Positions 1-7,700 of a stretch of DNA of 64,000 nucleotides are shown in pieces (the stretch's first letter is position 1; the number at the start of each line of letters is the position of its first letter). The position numbers and the translations under genes are program-made. The stretch covers positions 22,664 through 86,663 of the forward strand of contig NZ_AUEA01000018.1 in assembly GCF_000425745.1 (NCBI RefSeq), written 5' to 3'. The notes under the pieces are model-generated. The model was not told the DNA's origin. It ran no database searches and saw nothing but the letters and a program-made list of their open reading frames with translations. Source of the DNA: Pseudomonas cremoricolorata DSM 17059 = NBRC 16634 (lineage in GTDB: Bacteria > Pseudomonadota > Gammaproteobacteria > Pseudomonadales > Pseudomonadaceae).

Positions 1-1277
1 TTCATGCCGGCGGCCAGTTGCAGCGTGCCGCAGACAAAATCGCTGGCCGGCGTCGCGCAGAAGATCAGGCCCTTGCGTGTGACCCGCTCGCCAGGGCCGA
101 GTACGCCCTGGATCGCGCCACTGCCGGACTTGACGATCGAACCGAGGGATTTCTCCACGATGTTCGACAGGCCACCCTTCTTGTTGCCGGGTGTGGTATT
201 GGCGCTGCGATCTGCCGCGCCTTGTTGCAGGTAACGGTCGTACCAGTCCATTTCGCGCACCAGGGCGTCGGCAACGTTCTGGTCCTGCGCGCGCGAGGTG
301 AGCATGTAGATGGCGTCGCGCACCTCGGTAACCTCCGAGAACAGCACAGTGGCGCCGGCCCGTACCAGCAGGTCGGCGGCATGACCGAGCGCCGGGTTCG
401 CGGTGATACCGGAAAAGGCATCGCTGCCGCCGCACTGCATGCCCAGAATCAGTTCGCTGGCCGGTACCGGTTCGCGGCGGCGCTGGTCGAGTTTCTTCAG
501 GCGGGTTTCGGCCAGCGCCATGATCTGCTCGATCATCTCCACGAAGCCCAGGCTTGCGTCCTGAAGGCGGTAGAGCCACGGTTCGCTGAGGTCGACCGAC
601 GGGTCGTCCGCGTGCATGACCTGGTCGGCCTGAAGCTTTTCGCAGCCCAGGCTGATGACCAGTGCTTCGCCGCCCAGATTAGGGTTGCGCGCAAGATTGC
701 GCACGGTGCGAATCGGAATGTAGGCATCGCGGGCGTTGATCGCCACGCCGCAGCCATAGCTGTGGGTGAGGGCGACCACGTCATCGACGTTGGGGTAGTT
801 GGGCAACAGCTCGGCGCGGATGCGCTTGACCGCATGCTCCAGCACGCCGGTCACGCACTGCACGGTGGTGGTGATGCCGAGGATGTTGCGCGTGCCGACG
901 GTGCCGTCGGCGTTGCGGTAGCCGTCGAAGGTAAAACCCTCCAGCGGCGCCAACGGTGGCGGCACCGCGTCACAGCGCGGCAAGCTGTCGAGGGCGGGTG
1001 CGGCCGGCATGGCGAGTTGGCTTTCCTGCACCCAACTGCCCTGGCGCAGGTCTGCCAGCGCATGCCCGATGATTTGCCCGTAGCGGCGTACGGGCTCACC
1101 CTTGGCAATATCCACCGTGGCGACCTTGTGGCTCTGCGGCACGGCTTCGACCAGGGTCAGGCCGTCGGCGAAACGCGCGCCTTCGCCAAGGCCGCCGTCG
1201 TTGACCACGACCACGACATTGTCGTCGTCGTGCAGGCGGACGTAGTGAGGTGAGTCGGAGTGTTCGATCAACTGCAT
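1..1277 (-). CDS. garD: galactarate dehydratase, 3' end outside window
   Basis: Dehydrates D-galactarate to 5-dehydro-4-deoxy-D-glucarate in cytosolic aldarate catabolism. About 425 residues are visible, starting at the ATG at 1277-1275; the remaining C-terminus (the family is about 515 residues) lies beyond base 1. The N-terminal SAF-like stretch (KVATVDIAKGEPV) is followed by the large UxaA/GarD domain, with GTRNILGITTTVQC, THSYGCG and GMQCGGSDAFSG visible. These Cys/His-rich motifs are typical of altronate/galactarate dehydratases. It is the distal gene of a minus-strand set after kdgD and a hexuronate/glucarate transporter, whose functions match. Altronate dehydratase is the main alternative, but the context favours galactarate. 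Confidence 0.88.
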   Translation of the reverse strand, partial: MQLIEHSDSPHYVRLHDDDNVVVVVNDGGLGEGARFADGLTLVEAVPQSHKVATVDIAKGEPVRRYGQIIGHALADLRQGSWVQESQLAMPAAPALDSLPRCDAVPPPLAPLEGFTFDGYRNADGTVGTRNILGITTTVQCVTGVLEHAVKRIRAELLPNYPNVDDVVALTHSYGCGVAINARDAYIPIRTVRNLARNPNLGGEALVISLGCEKLQADQVMHADDPSVDLSEPWLYRLQDASLGFVEMIEQIMALAETRLKKLDQRRREPVPASELILGMQCGGSDAFSGITANPALGHAADLLVRAGATVLFSEVTEVRDAIYMLTSRAQDQNVADALVREMDWYDRYLQQGAADRSANTTPGNKKGGLSNIVEKSLGSIVKSGSGAIQGVLGPGERVTRKGLIFCATPASDFVCGTLQLAAGM

Positions 1278-1353
1278 GTTGGGCCTATCTGTCAGGTTCT
1301 CAGGCTTTTTGTACATCTGCCCGCAGCGCACCAGCCGCCGCGGGCGTGTTCAC

Positions 1354-2718
1354 TCAGGGGCGCGAGCTGGCCAGTGCGCTGGGCGCATCAGGCTCGGTCT
1401 TGGCCTTCGGGGCGTCGTCGCGCAGTTCGATGCGTTTGATCGGGCCGACGATCACCAGGTAGCTGAACACCGCCACCAGCGCGTTGGCACCCACGTACAC
1501 CAAGGCCCACTTGAACGAGCCGGTGGCGCTGATGATGTAGCCGATGACGATCGGTGTGGTGATCGAGGCGATATTGCCGAAGGTGTTGAACAGGCCGCCC
1601 GAAAGCCCGGCGATCTGCTTGGGCGAGGTGTCTGCCACCACCGCCCAGCCCAGCGCGCCAATGCCCTTGCCGAAGAAGGCCAGGGTCATGAAGCCGACTA
1701 CCATCCACTCGGCGTCGACGTAGTTGCAGAACACCATGGTCGTCGATAGCAACAGCCCGCAGACGATCGGCAGCTTGCGCGAGAAGGTCAGCGAGTTGCC
1801 GCGACGCAGCAGCCAGTCCGAGATCACCCCGCCTAGCACACCCCCGATGAAGCCGCAGATCGCCGGCAACGAGGCGATGAAGCCCGCCTTGAGAATGGTC
1901 ATGCCGCGTTCCTGCACCAGGTACACGGGGAACCAAGTCAGGAAAAAGTAAGTGATGGCGTTGATGCAGTACTGGCCCAGGTAGACGCCCAGCAGCATGC
2001 GGCTGGTGAGCAACTGCTTGATGTAGCCCCACTTCGGGCCGTCGTTGCCACGCTTGTGATCCATGTCCACCAGGCCGCCGTTGCGCTCGATGTGCTCGAG
2101 CTCGCCGGCGCTGATGCGCGGATGCTGCTTGGGGTTGTAGATGGTTTTCATCCACACCATCGAGAAGACGATGCCCAGCGCGCCCATGACCACGAAGACG
2201 TGCTCCCAGCCGAAACTGAACACGATCCAGCCCATGATCGGCGCGAACAGGGCGGTTGCGAAGTACTGCGCCGAGTTAAAGATGGCCGATGCCGTGCCCC
2301 GTTCCTGGGTCGGGAACCAGGCCGCGACGATACGCGCATTGCCGGGGAAGGAGGGCGCTTCGGCGAAGCCGACCAGAAAGCGCAGGGTGAACAAGGTGAC
2401 GACCGCCCAGGCCACCGGCATGCCGCCGACGAAACCCTGCAACAGGGTGAACAACGACCAGGTGAAAATGCTCACGGCGTAGACGTTCTTGGAGCCGAAC
2501 CGATCGAGCAGCCAGCCACCAGGAATCTGCCCTGCGACATAGGCCCAGCCGAACGCGGAGAAGATGTAACCGAGGGTCACGGCATCGATGCCGAGGTCTT
2601 TCTGCAGGCTGGAGCCTGCGATGGCGATGGTGGCGCGGTCGGCGTAGTTGATCGTGGTCACCAGAAACAGCATGAACAGGATCAGGTAGCGCACATGCGT
2701 CTTCTTAGTCGCTTGCAT
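1354..2718 (-). CDS. gudP: MFS glucarate/galactarate transporter
   Basis: An inner-membrane major facilitator of 454 residues, in the anion:cation symporter branch (GudP/GarP/ExuT type). The N-terminus (YLILFMLFLVTTINYADRA) carries the NYxDR signature of that branch, and GGWLLDRFGSK is the loop 2-3 motif. About twelve hydrophobic segments can be counted, with a long central loop near residues 205-235. It sits between kdgD and garD on the same strand with short gaps, so it most likely imports D-glucarate or D-galactarate by proton symport for the flanking enzymes. The C-terminal 25 residues are hydrophilic and variable. Substrate is inferred from neighbours. Confidence 0.87.
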   Translation of the reverse strand: MQATKKTHVRYLILFMLFLVTTINYADRATIAIAGSSLQKDLGIDAVTLGYIFSAFGWAYVAGQIPGGWLLDRFGSKNVYAVSIFTWSLFTLLQGFVGGMPVAWAVVTLFTLRFLVGFAEAPSFPGNARIVAAWFPTQERGTASAIFNSAQYFATALFAPIMGWIVFSFGWEHVFVVMGALGIVFSMVWMKTIYNPKQHPRISAGELEHIERNGGLVDMDHKRGNDGPKWGYIKQLLTSRMLLGVYLGQYCINAITYFFLTWFPVYLVQERGMTILKAGFIASLPAICGFIGGVLGGVISDWLLRRGNSLTFSRKLPIVCGLLLSTTMVFCNYVDAEWMVVGFMTLAFFGKGIGALGWAVVADTSPKQIAGLSGGLFNTFGNIASITTPIVIGYIISATGSFKWALVYVGANALVAVFSYLVIVGPIKRIELRDDAPKAKTEPDAPSALASSRP

Positions 2719-2821
2719 GCTGGTTGTACTCCCACTAGTTATTGTTGTGCGGGGTCATTGGATGTAGCCGGAGTGTGACAGGCCCACTCCGGGGTGGCCT
2801 CTGCGAGGCCGAGGGATGGGT

Positions 2822-3733
2822 TTACTGCGGCCCCATCTTGTCCATCAATGCAGCGAGCATTTCGTACTCGTCGGCGGTGAGGTCGGTGAGTGGAGTCCGC
2901 ACCGGGCCTGCGTCATGGCCGGCAATCCTGGCGCCAGCCTTGACGATGCTCACGGCGTAGCCGGCCTTGCGGTTGCGGATGTCCAGGTAGGGCAGGAAGA
3001 AATCGTCGATCAGCTTGCCGACCGTGGCGTGGTCGTCGCGGGCAACGGCGTGGTAGAAGTCCATGGCCGTCTTGGGCACGAAGTTGAACACCGCCGAGGA
3101 ATAAACCGGTACGCCCAGGGCCTTGTAGGCGGCCGCGTAGACCTCAGCCGTCGGCAGACCGCCCAGGTAGCTGAAACGGTCACCCAGGCGACGACGAATC
3201 GACACCATCAGCTCGATGTCACCCAGGCCATCCTTGTAGCCGATCAGGTTGGGGCAGCGCTCGGCCAGGCGCTCCAGCAGGTCGGCATTGAGGCGGCAGA
3301 CATTGCGGTTGTAGACCACCACACCGATGTTCACCGATTTGCACACGGCCTCGACGTGGGCTGCCACGCCGTCCTGGCTGGCCTCGGTCAGGTAATGCGG
3401 CAGCAGCAACAGGCCTTTTGCCCCCAGACGTTCTGCTTCCTGGGCGTACTCGATAGCCTGACGCGTAGCGCCACCCACACCGGCCAGGATCGGCACCGAA
3501 GTGGCGCAGGTATCCACAGCGGTCTTGATCACCTGGCTGTACTCGCTGGCAGCGAGGGAGAAGAACTCACCGGTGCCACCTGCGGCGAACAGCGCGCTGG
3601 CGCCATAGGGGGCGAGCCATTCCAGGCGCTTGATGTAGCTCGCCTGGTTGAAGTCGCCCTGGGCGTTGAAGTCGGTGACCGGGAAAGACAGCAGGCCGTG
3701 GGAGAGGATGGATTTCAGATCTTGTGGATTCAT
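2822..3733 (-). CDS. kdgD: 5-dehydro-4-deoxyglucarate dehydratase
   Basis: Converts 5-dehydro-4-deoxy-D-glucarate to 2,5-dioxopentanoate with loss of CO2 and water, in the aldarate pathway leading to 2-oxoglutarate. The protein has 303 residues and belongs to the DHDPS/NAL TIM-barrel family. Visible motifs are the GGTGEF loop, the VVYNRN tyrosine region and the Schiff-base lysine context IGYKDGLGD. The ATG at 3733 (product MNPQDLKSIL) is preferred over an upstream ATG at 3799 because the family starts here and an AGGA lies about 10 bases upstream. It is the first gene of the minus-strand set with the transporter and garD. The next step, 2,5-dioxopentanoate dehydrogenase, is not in the window. 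Confidence 0.92.
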   Translation of the reverse strand: MNPQDLKSILSHGLLSFPVTDFNAQGDFNQASYIKRLEWLAPYGASALFAAGGTGEFFSLAASEYSQVIKTAVDTCATSVPILAGVGGATRQAIEYAQEAERLGAKGLLLLPHYLTEASQDGVAAHVEAVCKSVNIGVVVYNRNVCRLNADLLERLAERCPNLIGYKDGLGDIELMVSIRRRLGDRFSYLGGLPTAEVYAAAYKALGVPVYSSAVFNFVPKTAMDFYHAVARDDHATVGKLIDDFFLPYLDIRNRKAGYAVSIVKAGARIAGHDAGPVRTPLTDLTADEYEMLAALMDKMGPQ

Positions 3734-4204
3734 TGTTGTAAGGATCCTGTGGCGCTTGAGGTGAAAGGTGCTGCAGTGCGAAGGTAAGTTATCGTACAAC
3801 CTAGATGATGACTAGAGGCCTGTTGAGAATTTTTTGCGCTGAAGGAGCTGTATTTCTAACTTTTCGGGCGCTGAGGGGGCGTTTCCTGCGCTATGTCATA
3901 CGATGACATCAACAGGAATCGCCTGTGCTGGTCACAGCCCAGGCTGTTGCGGGAAGTGCATCGAGTGCCAGCGAGGTGACGTCTGCCGTCTGGGGTGAGC
4001 TGGCGCACGTCGGCTCGGCAGGTAGGTCGGAGTCGATGGCGCGCAGCGTTCATTCAGCGCCGATTCTGGCGCCTACAGTGCTGGGGGTGAGGAAGGGGGT
4101 GCTGCGGGTGGTTTCGAATGGCTCGAACCGTTACGCCTGCCGCATCGGATGGGCGTAACGGTCGGGCAGCGGCGCTGCCGCCGGGGAGGGCGGAGCGTTA
4201 TCGA
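3734..4204. other. intergenic region upstream of kdgD
   Basis: About 470 bases without a convincing gene; short open frames here lack ribosome sites and family resemblance. It should contain the promoter of the kdgD operon on the minus strand and the downstream end of the DUF934/cysI unit. One perfect palindrome (3893-3909) is listed separately. A second operator-like string, GTTATCGTACAAC, lies at 3788-3800 just upstream of kdgD. Confidence 0.5.
3893..3909. promoter_or_regulatory. perfect 17-bp palindrome, candidate operator
   Basis: ATGTCAT-ACG-ATGACAT has two exact 7-base arms around a 3-base centre, 160 bases upstream of kdgD. Size and spacing fit a GntR/FadR-type or LacI-type dimer. Aldarate operons in Pseudomonas are commonly under GntR-type control, but no regulator gene is present in the window, so the protein that binds here is unknown. 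Confidence 0.4.
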
Positions 4205-4699
4205 TCAGCGGCGTCTGAACAGCGGCAGCGGCTGGTCGGTGGCGCCCTGGTAGGTGACCGAGAAGTCCTTGAGGCCTTCCAGAGCATCGACCGGGTCTTT
4301 GTCGGCGCGAATGGCGAATGCGTCGAACCCGCAGCGGGCCATGTAGAACAGTTGGTCGCGCAGCACATCGCCGATGGCGCGCAGCTCGCCAGTGAACTTG
4401 TAGCGGTCACGCAGCAGGCGCGCGTTGGAGTAGTTGCGCCCGTCGGTGAAGGCCGGGAAATTCAGCGCGATCACCTGGAAATCGGCAACGTGCTCACCGA
4501 TTTCCTCGGCTTCTTCGTCGGCATCCAGCCACACACCCAAGCCGCCGTCACGGGCCTTGAGGGCGTGACCATGATCGCGCCACATCTGCAACGGCACGAT
4601 ATAGTCATCGCAGTTGCTCAGCTCATCGAACGAGGCGTCCTTGGGCAACAGGTGCCAGGTTTCGTCGATGATCTGCTGGTTCTTAATGATTCGCTGCAT
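4205..4699 (-). CDS. DUF934 family protein, partner of sulfite/nitrite reductase
   Basis: A 164-residue cytosolic protein of the DUF934 family, which almost always follows the nitrite/sulfite reductase hemoprotein gene in proteobacteria and is assumed to support that enzyme (annotated as an oxidoreductase; activity not established). The conserved middle shows VIALNFPAFTDGRNYSNARLLRDR and an FDAFAIR motif near the end. The start chosen is the ATG at 4699 (MQRIIKNQQ), which overlaps the last 17 bases of the upstream reductase gene. An upstream in-frame ATG at 4786 lies deep inside that gene and is rejected. The overlap implies translational coupling. Confidence 0.88.
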   Translation of the reverse strand: MQRIIKNQQIIDETWHLLPKDASFDELSNCDDYIVPLQMWRDHGHALKARDGGLGVWLDADEEAEEIGEHVADFQVIALNFPAFTDGRNYSNARLLRDRYKFTGELRAIGDVLRDQLFYMARCGFDAFAIRADKDPVDALEGLKDFSVTYQGATDQPLPLFRRR

Positions 4700-6335
4700 A
4701 GACGCGCTCCTTGAAGGGGTCGATACCGATCCGCTGGTAGGTGTCGATGAAGCGTTCGTCTTCGGTGCGTTTCTCGACGTAGACATCGATCAGTTTGCCG
4801 ATCACATCGGCCATCTGCTCCTGGGCGAACGAGGGGCCGAGGATCTTGCCCAGGCTGGCGTCGCGCGAAGCGTTGCCGCCCAGCGATACCTGGTAGAACT
4901 CTTCGCCCTTCTTGTCGACGCCAAGAATGCCGATGTGCCCCACGTGGTGGTGACCACAGGCATTCATGCAGCCGGAAATGTTCAGGTCGAGCTCACCGAT
5001 GTCGAACAGGTAGTCGAGGTCATCGAAGCGGCGCTGGATGGATTCTGCGATCGGGATCGACTTGGCGTTGGCCAACGAGCAGTAATCGCCGCCGGGGCAG
5101 CAGATGATGTCGGTCAGCAGGCCGATGTTCGGCGTGGCGAAGCCGCCCTCGCGCAGTTCCTGCCACAGCGTGTGCAACTGGCGCTGTTCGACGTCGGCAA
5201 GAATGATGTTCTGTTCGTGCGAGGTACGCAGGAAGCCGAAGCTGTAGCGCTCGGCCAGATCGGCCACGGCATCGAGCTGCTTGTCGGTCAGATCGCCCGG
5301 GGCGATGCCGGTGGGCTTGAGCGACAGGGTCACGGCCACGTAACCGGGGCGCTTGTGCGCACGGGTGTTGCGCGAACGCCAGCGGGCAAAGCCTGGGAAG
5401 TCCTGATCGAGGGCGCTGTAGTCGACGTTTTCCAGGGCCTGGTAGGCCGGGTCGACGAAATGCCGCGAGACGCGCTCGACTTCCGCCTCGGTCAGGGTGC
5501 TGTCGCCGCCGCGCAGGTGGACCATTTCGGCTTCGACCTTCTCGGCGAACACTTGCGGGGTCAGGGCCTTGACCAGAATCTTGATCCGCGCCTTGTACTT
5601 GTTGTCACGGCGACCGTAACGGTTGTACACGCGCAGGATCGCGTCGAGGTAGCTGATCAGGTCTTGCCAGGGCAGGAACTCGTTGATGAACGAGCCGACC
5701 ACCGGGGTACGGCCCAGGCCACCACCGACCAGCACGCGGAAGCCCAGTTCACCGGCCTCGTTGCGCACCGGCTCAAGACCGATGTCGTGCACTTCGATGG
5801 CGGCACGGTCGTCTTTCGAACCGTTGATGGCGATCTTGAACTTGCGCGGCAGGTAGGCGAATTCGGGGTGGAAGGTGGTCCACTGACGGACGATTTCGCA
5901 CCACGGACGCGGGTCGACCAGCTCGTCGGCAGCGACACCTGCGAACTGGTCGGTGGTGGTGTTGCGCAGGCAGTTGCCGCTGGTCTGGATGGCGTGCATC
6001 TGCACGGTGGCCAGCTCGGCGAGGATGTCCGGGATGTCTTCAAGGGCCGGCCAGTTGTACTGCACGTTCTGCCGGGTACTGATGTGGGCATAGCCCTTGT
6101 CGTAGTCGCGGGCGATCCTGGCCAGGGTACGAACCTGGGCGGCGTTCAGCTGTCCGTAAGGCACAGCGACGCGCAGCATCGGCGCGAAACGTTGGATGTA
6201 CAGGCCGTTCTGCAGGCGCAGAGGGCGGAATTCTTCTTCGCTCAGTTCCCCGGCCAGGTAGCGGCGGGTCTGATCACGGAACTGCTTGACGCGGTCCTCG
6301 ATGATCCGCTGATCGTACTCGTCGTATACGTACAT
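4683..6335 (-). CDS. cysI: nitrite/sulfite reductase hemoprotein
   Basis: A siroheme and [4Fe-4S] enzyme of 550 residues that reduces sulfite to sulfide for cysteine synthesis (or nitrite to ammonia in related paralogs). Two ferredoxin-like half-domains and two siroheme/4Fe4S repeats are seen. The cluster ligands lie in CCPGGDYCSLA and in NISGCMNACGHHHVGHIG, the second being the family signature. The N-terminus (MYVYDEYDQRIIEDRVKQF) matches the short CysI form of Pseudomonas that lacks a long leader. It overlaps the DUF934 gene at its 3' end and is divergent from the binding protein gene at 6548. Assimilatory sulfite reduction is the more likely role. Confidence 0.9.
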   Translation of the reverse strand: MYVYDEYDQRIIEDRVKQFRDQTRRYLAGELSEEEFRPLRLQNGLYIQRFAPMLRVAVPYGQLNAAQVRTLARIARDYDKGYAHISTRQNVQYNWPALEDIPDILAELATVQMHAIQTSGNCLRNTTTDQFAGVAADELVDPRPWCEIVRQWTTFHPEFAYLPRKFKIAINGSKDDRAAIEVHDIGLEPVRNEAGELGFRVLVGGGLGRTPVVGSFINEFLPWQDLISYLDAILRVYNRYGRRDNKYKARIKILVKALTPQVFAEKVEAEMVHLRGGDSTLTEAEVERVSRHFVDPAYQALENVDYSALDQDFPGFARWRSRNTRAHKRPGYVAVTLSLKPTGIAPGDLTDKQLDAVADLAERYSFGFLRTSHEQNIILADVEQRQLHTLWQELREGGFATPNIGLLTDIICCPGGDYCSLANAKSIPIAESIQRRFDDLDYLFDIGELDLNISGCMNACGHHHVGHIGILGVDKKGEEFYQVSLGGNASRDASLGKILGPSFAQEQMADVIGKLIDVYVEKRTEDERFIDTYQRIGIDPFKERVYAANH

Positions 6336-6489
6336 AAAAGTCCTGTCTCAGGCTGCATGCAGCTATTCGCGCGCACGGCCGCGCACTCCGTCTCGGAGCC
6401 GGGGAAATGTATCAGGTTGCGTTTATGCGCTAAAGTGATGTTTTTGCATATGCAAATAACCAGTCGAACTAAACGAGACTGACTGTTAT

Positions 6490-6517
6490 TTGTGTCTTTG
6501 ATCAGGGTGTCTATAAT
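6490..6517 (+). promoter_or_regulatory. sigma-70-like promoter of the binding-protein gene
   Basis: TTGTGT (6490-6495), a 16-base spacer and TATAAT (6512-6517) lie 31 bases upstream of the ATG at 6548. The -10 element is a perfect consensus. The rest of the 212-base divergent region to the reductase gene holds no gene. Confidence 0.5.
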
Positions 6518-6547
6518 CCGACGTTTGCCCTGCAGGAATGTATCTCG

Positions 6548-7615
6548 ATGCTCAAGGCCCTCGGCCTGTGGCTTGGCGTGTTGTTTCCGGTTGCCGCCCA
6601 TGGAGCGTCGGTGGTGTTCCTGAATCCGGGTCACGGCAAGGAAGACTACTGGGTGCGCTACGCATCCTTCATGCAGGCTGCAGCCGACCAACTGGGCATG
6701 CAACTGCGTGTGGAGTACAGCGACCGTCAGGCCGCCACCACCCTCGATCAGGCACGCCAGGTGCTGGAGTCGGCGAACAAGCCCGACTACCTGGTGATGG
6801 TCAACGAGCAGTACGTGGCGCCGCAGATCCTGCGCCTGGCGCAGAACAGCGGGGTCAAGATGTTCCTGGTCAACAACCCGCTGACCGCTGCGCAGACCCA
6901 CACCATCGACGCTCAGCCACAGGTGTATGCGCCTGTGCTCGGCACCTTGACCGTCAATGACGAGCAGGCCGGTTTCCAGATGCTCCATGCCCTGCTGGCG
7001 CAACTGCCGCCCAGCAACGGCCCGATCGACCTGCTGGCGTTCTCGGCGGTGAAGAACACCCCGGCCTCGCAAGCGCGTGAAGATGGCATGCGCCGGGCCC
7101 TGGCCGACTACCCGCAGGTGCGCCTGCGCCAGGTGGTTTACGGCGGCTGGAGCCGGCAACGCGCCTACGAGCAGGCCCAGGTGCTGGTGCAGCGTTATCC
7201 CGAGGCGCGGCTGGTGTGGTGCGCCAACGACGAGATGGCTTTCGGCGCCATGCAGGCTTTCGCCCAGGTTGGGCGCGAGCCTGGGCGCGATGTGTTGTTC
7301 AGCGCGGTGAATGCCTCACCCGAAGCCTTGCAGGCGCGCATCGACGGACGCCTGAGCGTGCTGGTCGGTGGGCATTTGACCGTGGGAGGCTGGGCCATGG
7401 TGATGCTGCATGACGATGCCCACGGCGTGCCGGTGGATCGCGACGGACAACGTGAGCACACCGTGCCGGCCCTGCAACTGATCGATGCGCCAGGCGCGCA
7501 GCGTTGGTTGCAGCGCCTGCAACAGCGCGACCTGGGCGTGCGTTTCGCTCCCCTCAGCGCCGAAGGGCGTGCCCCGGACTATCGCTATCCATTCCTGCAG
7601 CCGCCCCAGTTCTGA
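6548..7615 (+). CDS. periplasmic type-1 substrate-binding protein
   Basis: A 355-residue exported protein with a signal peptide (MLKALGLWLGVLFPVAAHGA, cleavage near residue 20) and a LacI/sugar-type periplasmic binding fold. Segments recognised include VNEQYVAPQILRLAQNSGVKMFLVNN and CANDEMAFGAMQAF, the latter the typical second-lobe motif. No ABC permease or ATPase follows, so it may be an orphan receptor feeding a sensor or a distant transporter. It is followed by the large toxin-like gene after 85 bases. The ligand cannot be told from sequence. Confidence 0.75.
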   Translation: MLKALGLWLGVLFPVAAHGASVVFLNPGHGKEDYWVRYASFMQAAADQLGMQLRVEYSDRQAATTLDQARQVLESANKPDYLVMVNEQYVAPQILRLAQNSGVKMFLVNNPLTAAQTHTIDAQPQVYAPVLGTLTVNDEQAGFQMLHALLAQLPPSNGPIDLLAFSAVKNTPASQAREDGMRRALADYPQVRLRQVVYGGWSRQRAYEQAQVLVQRYPEARLVWCANDEMAFGAMQAFAQVGREPGRDVLFSAVNASPEALQARIDGRLSVLVGGHLTVGGWAMVMLHDDAHGVPVDRDGQREHTVPALQLIDAPGAQRWLQRLQQRDLGVRFAPLSAEGRAPDYRYPFLQPPQF

Positions 7616-7700
7616 CACATCTTCGGGCAGCATTAGTTAGCGCAGCACGTGTGGAATGCTTTGCTCTGATGGCCGCTTCTTTTCCCAGAGCAAGCGCGCC

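Noticed and set aside
18..1253. Long plus-strand open frame (411 residues)
   Set aside because: Antisense shadow of garD; the minus-strand frame matches a known enzyme and this one has no family resemblance.
3856..4053. 65-residue minus-strand frame upstream of kdgD
   Set aside because: No ribosome site, skewed Arg-rich composition, and it covers the palindromic operator.
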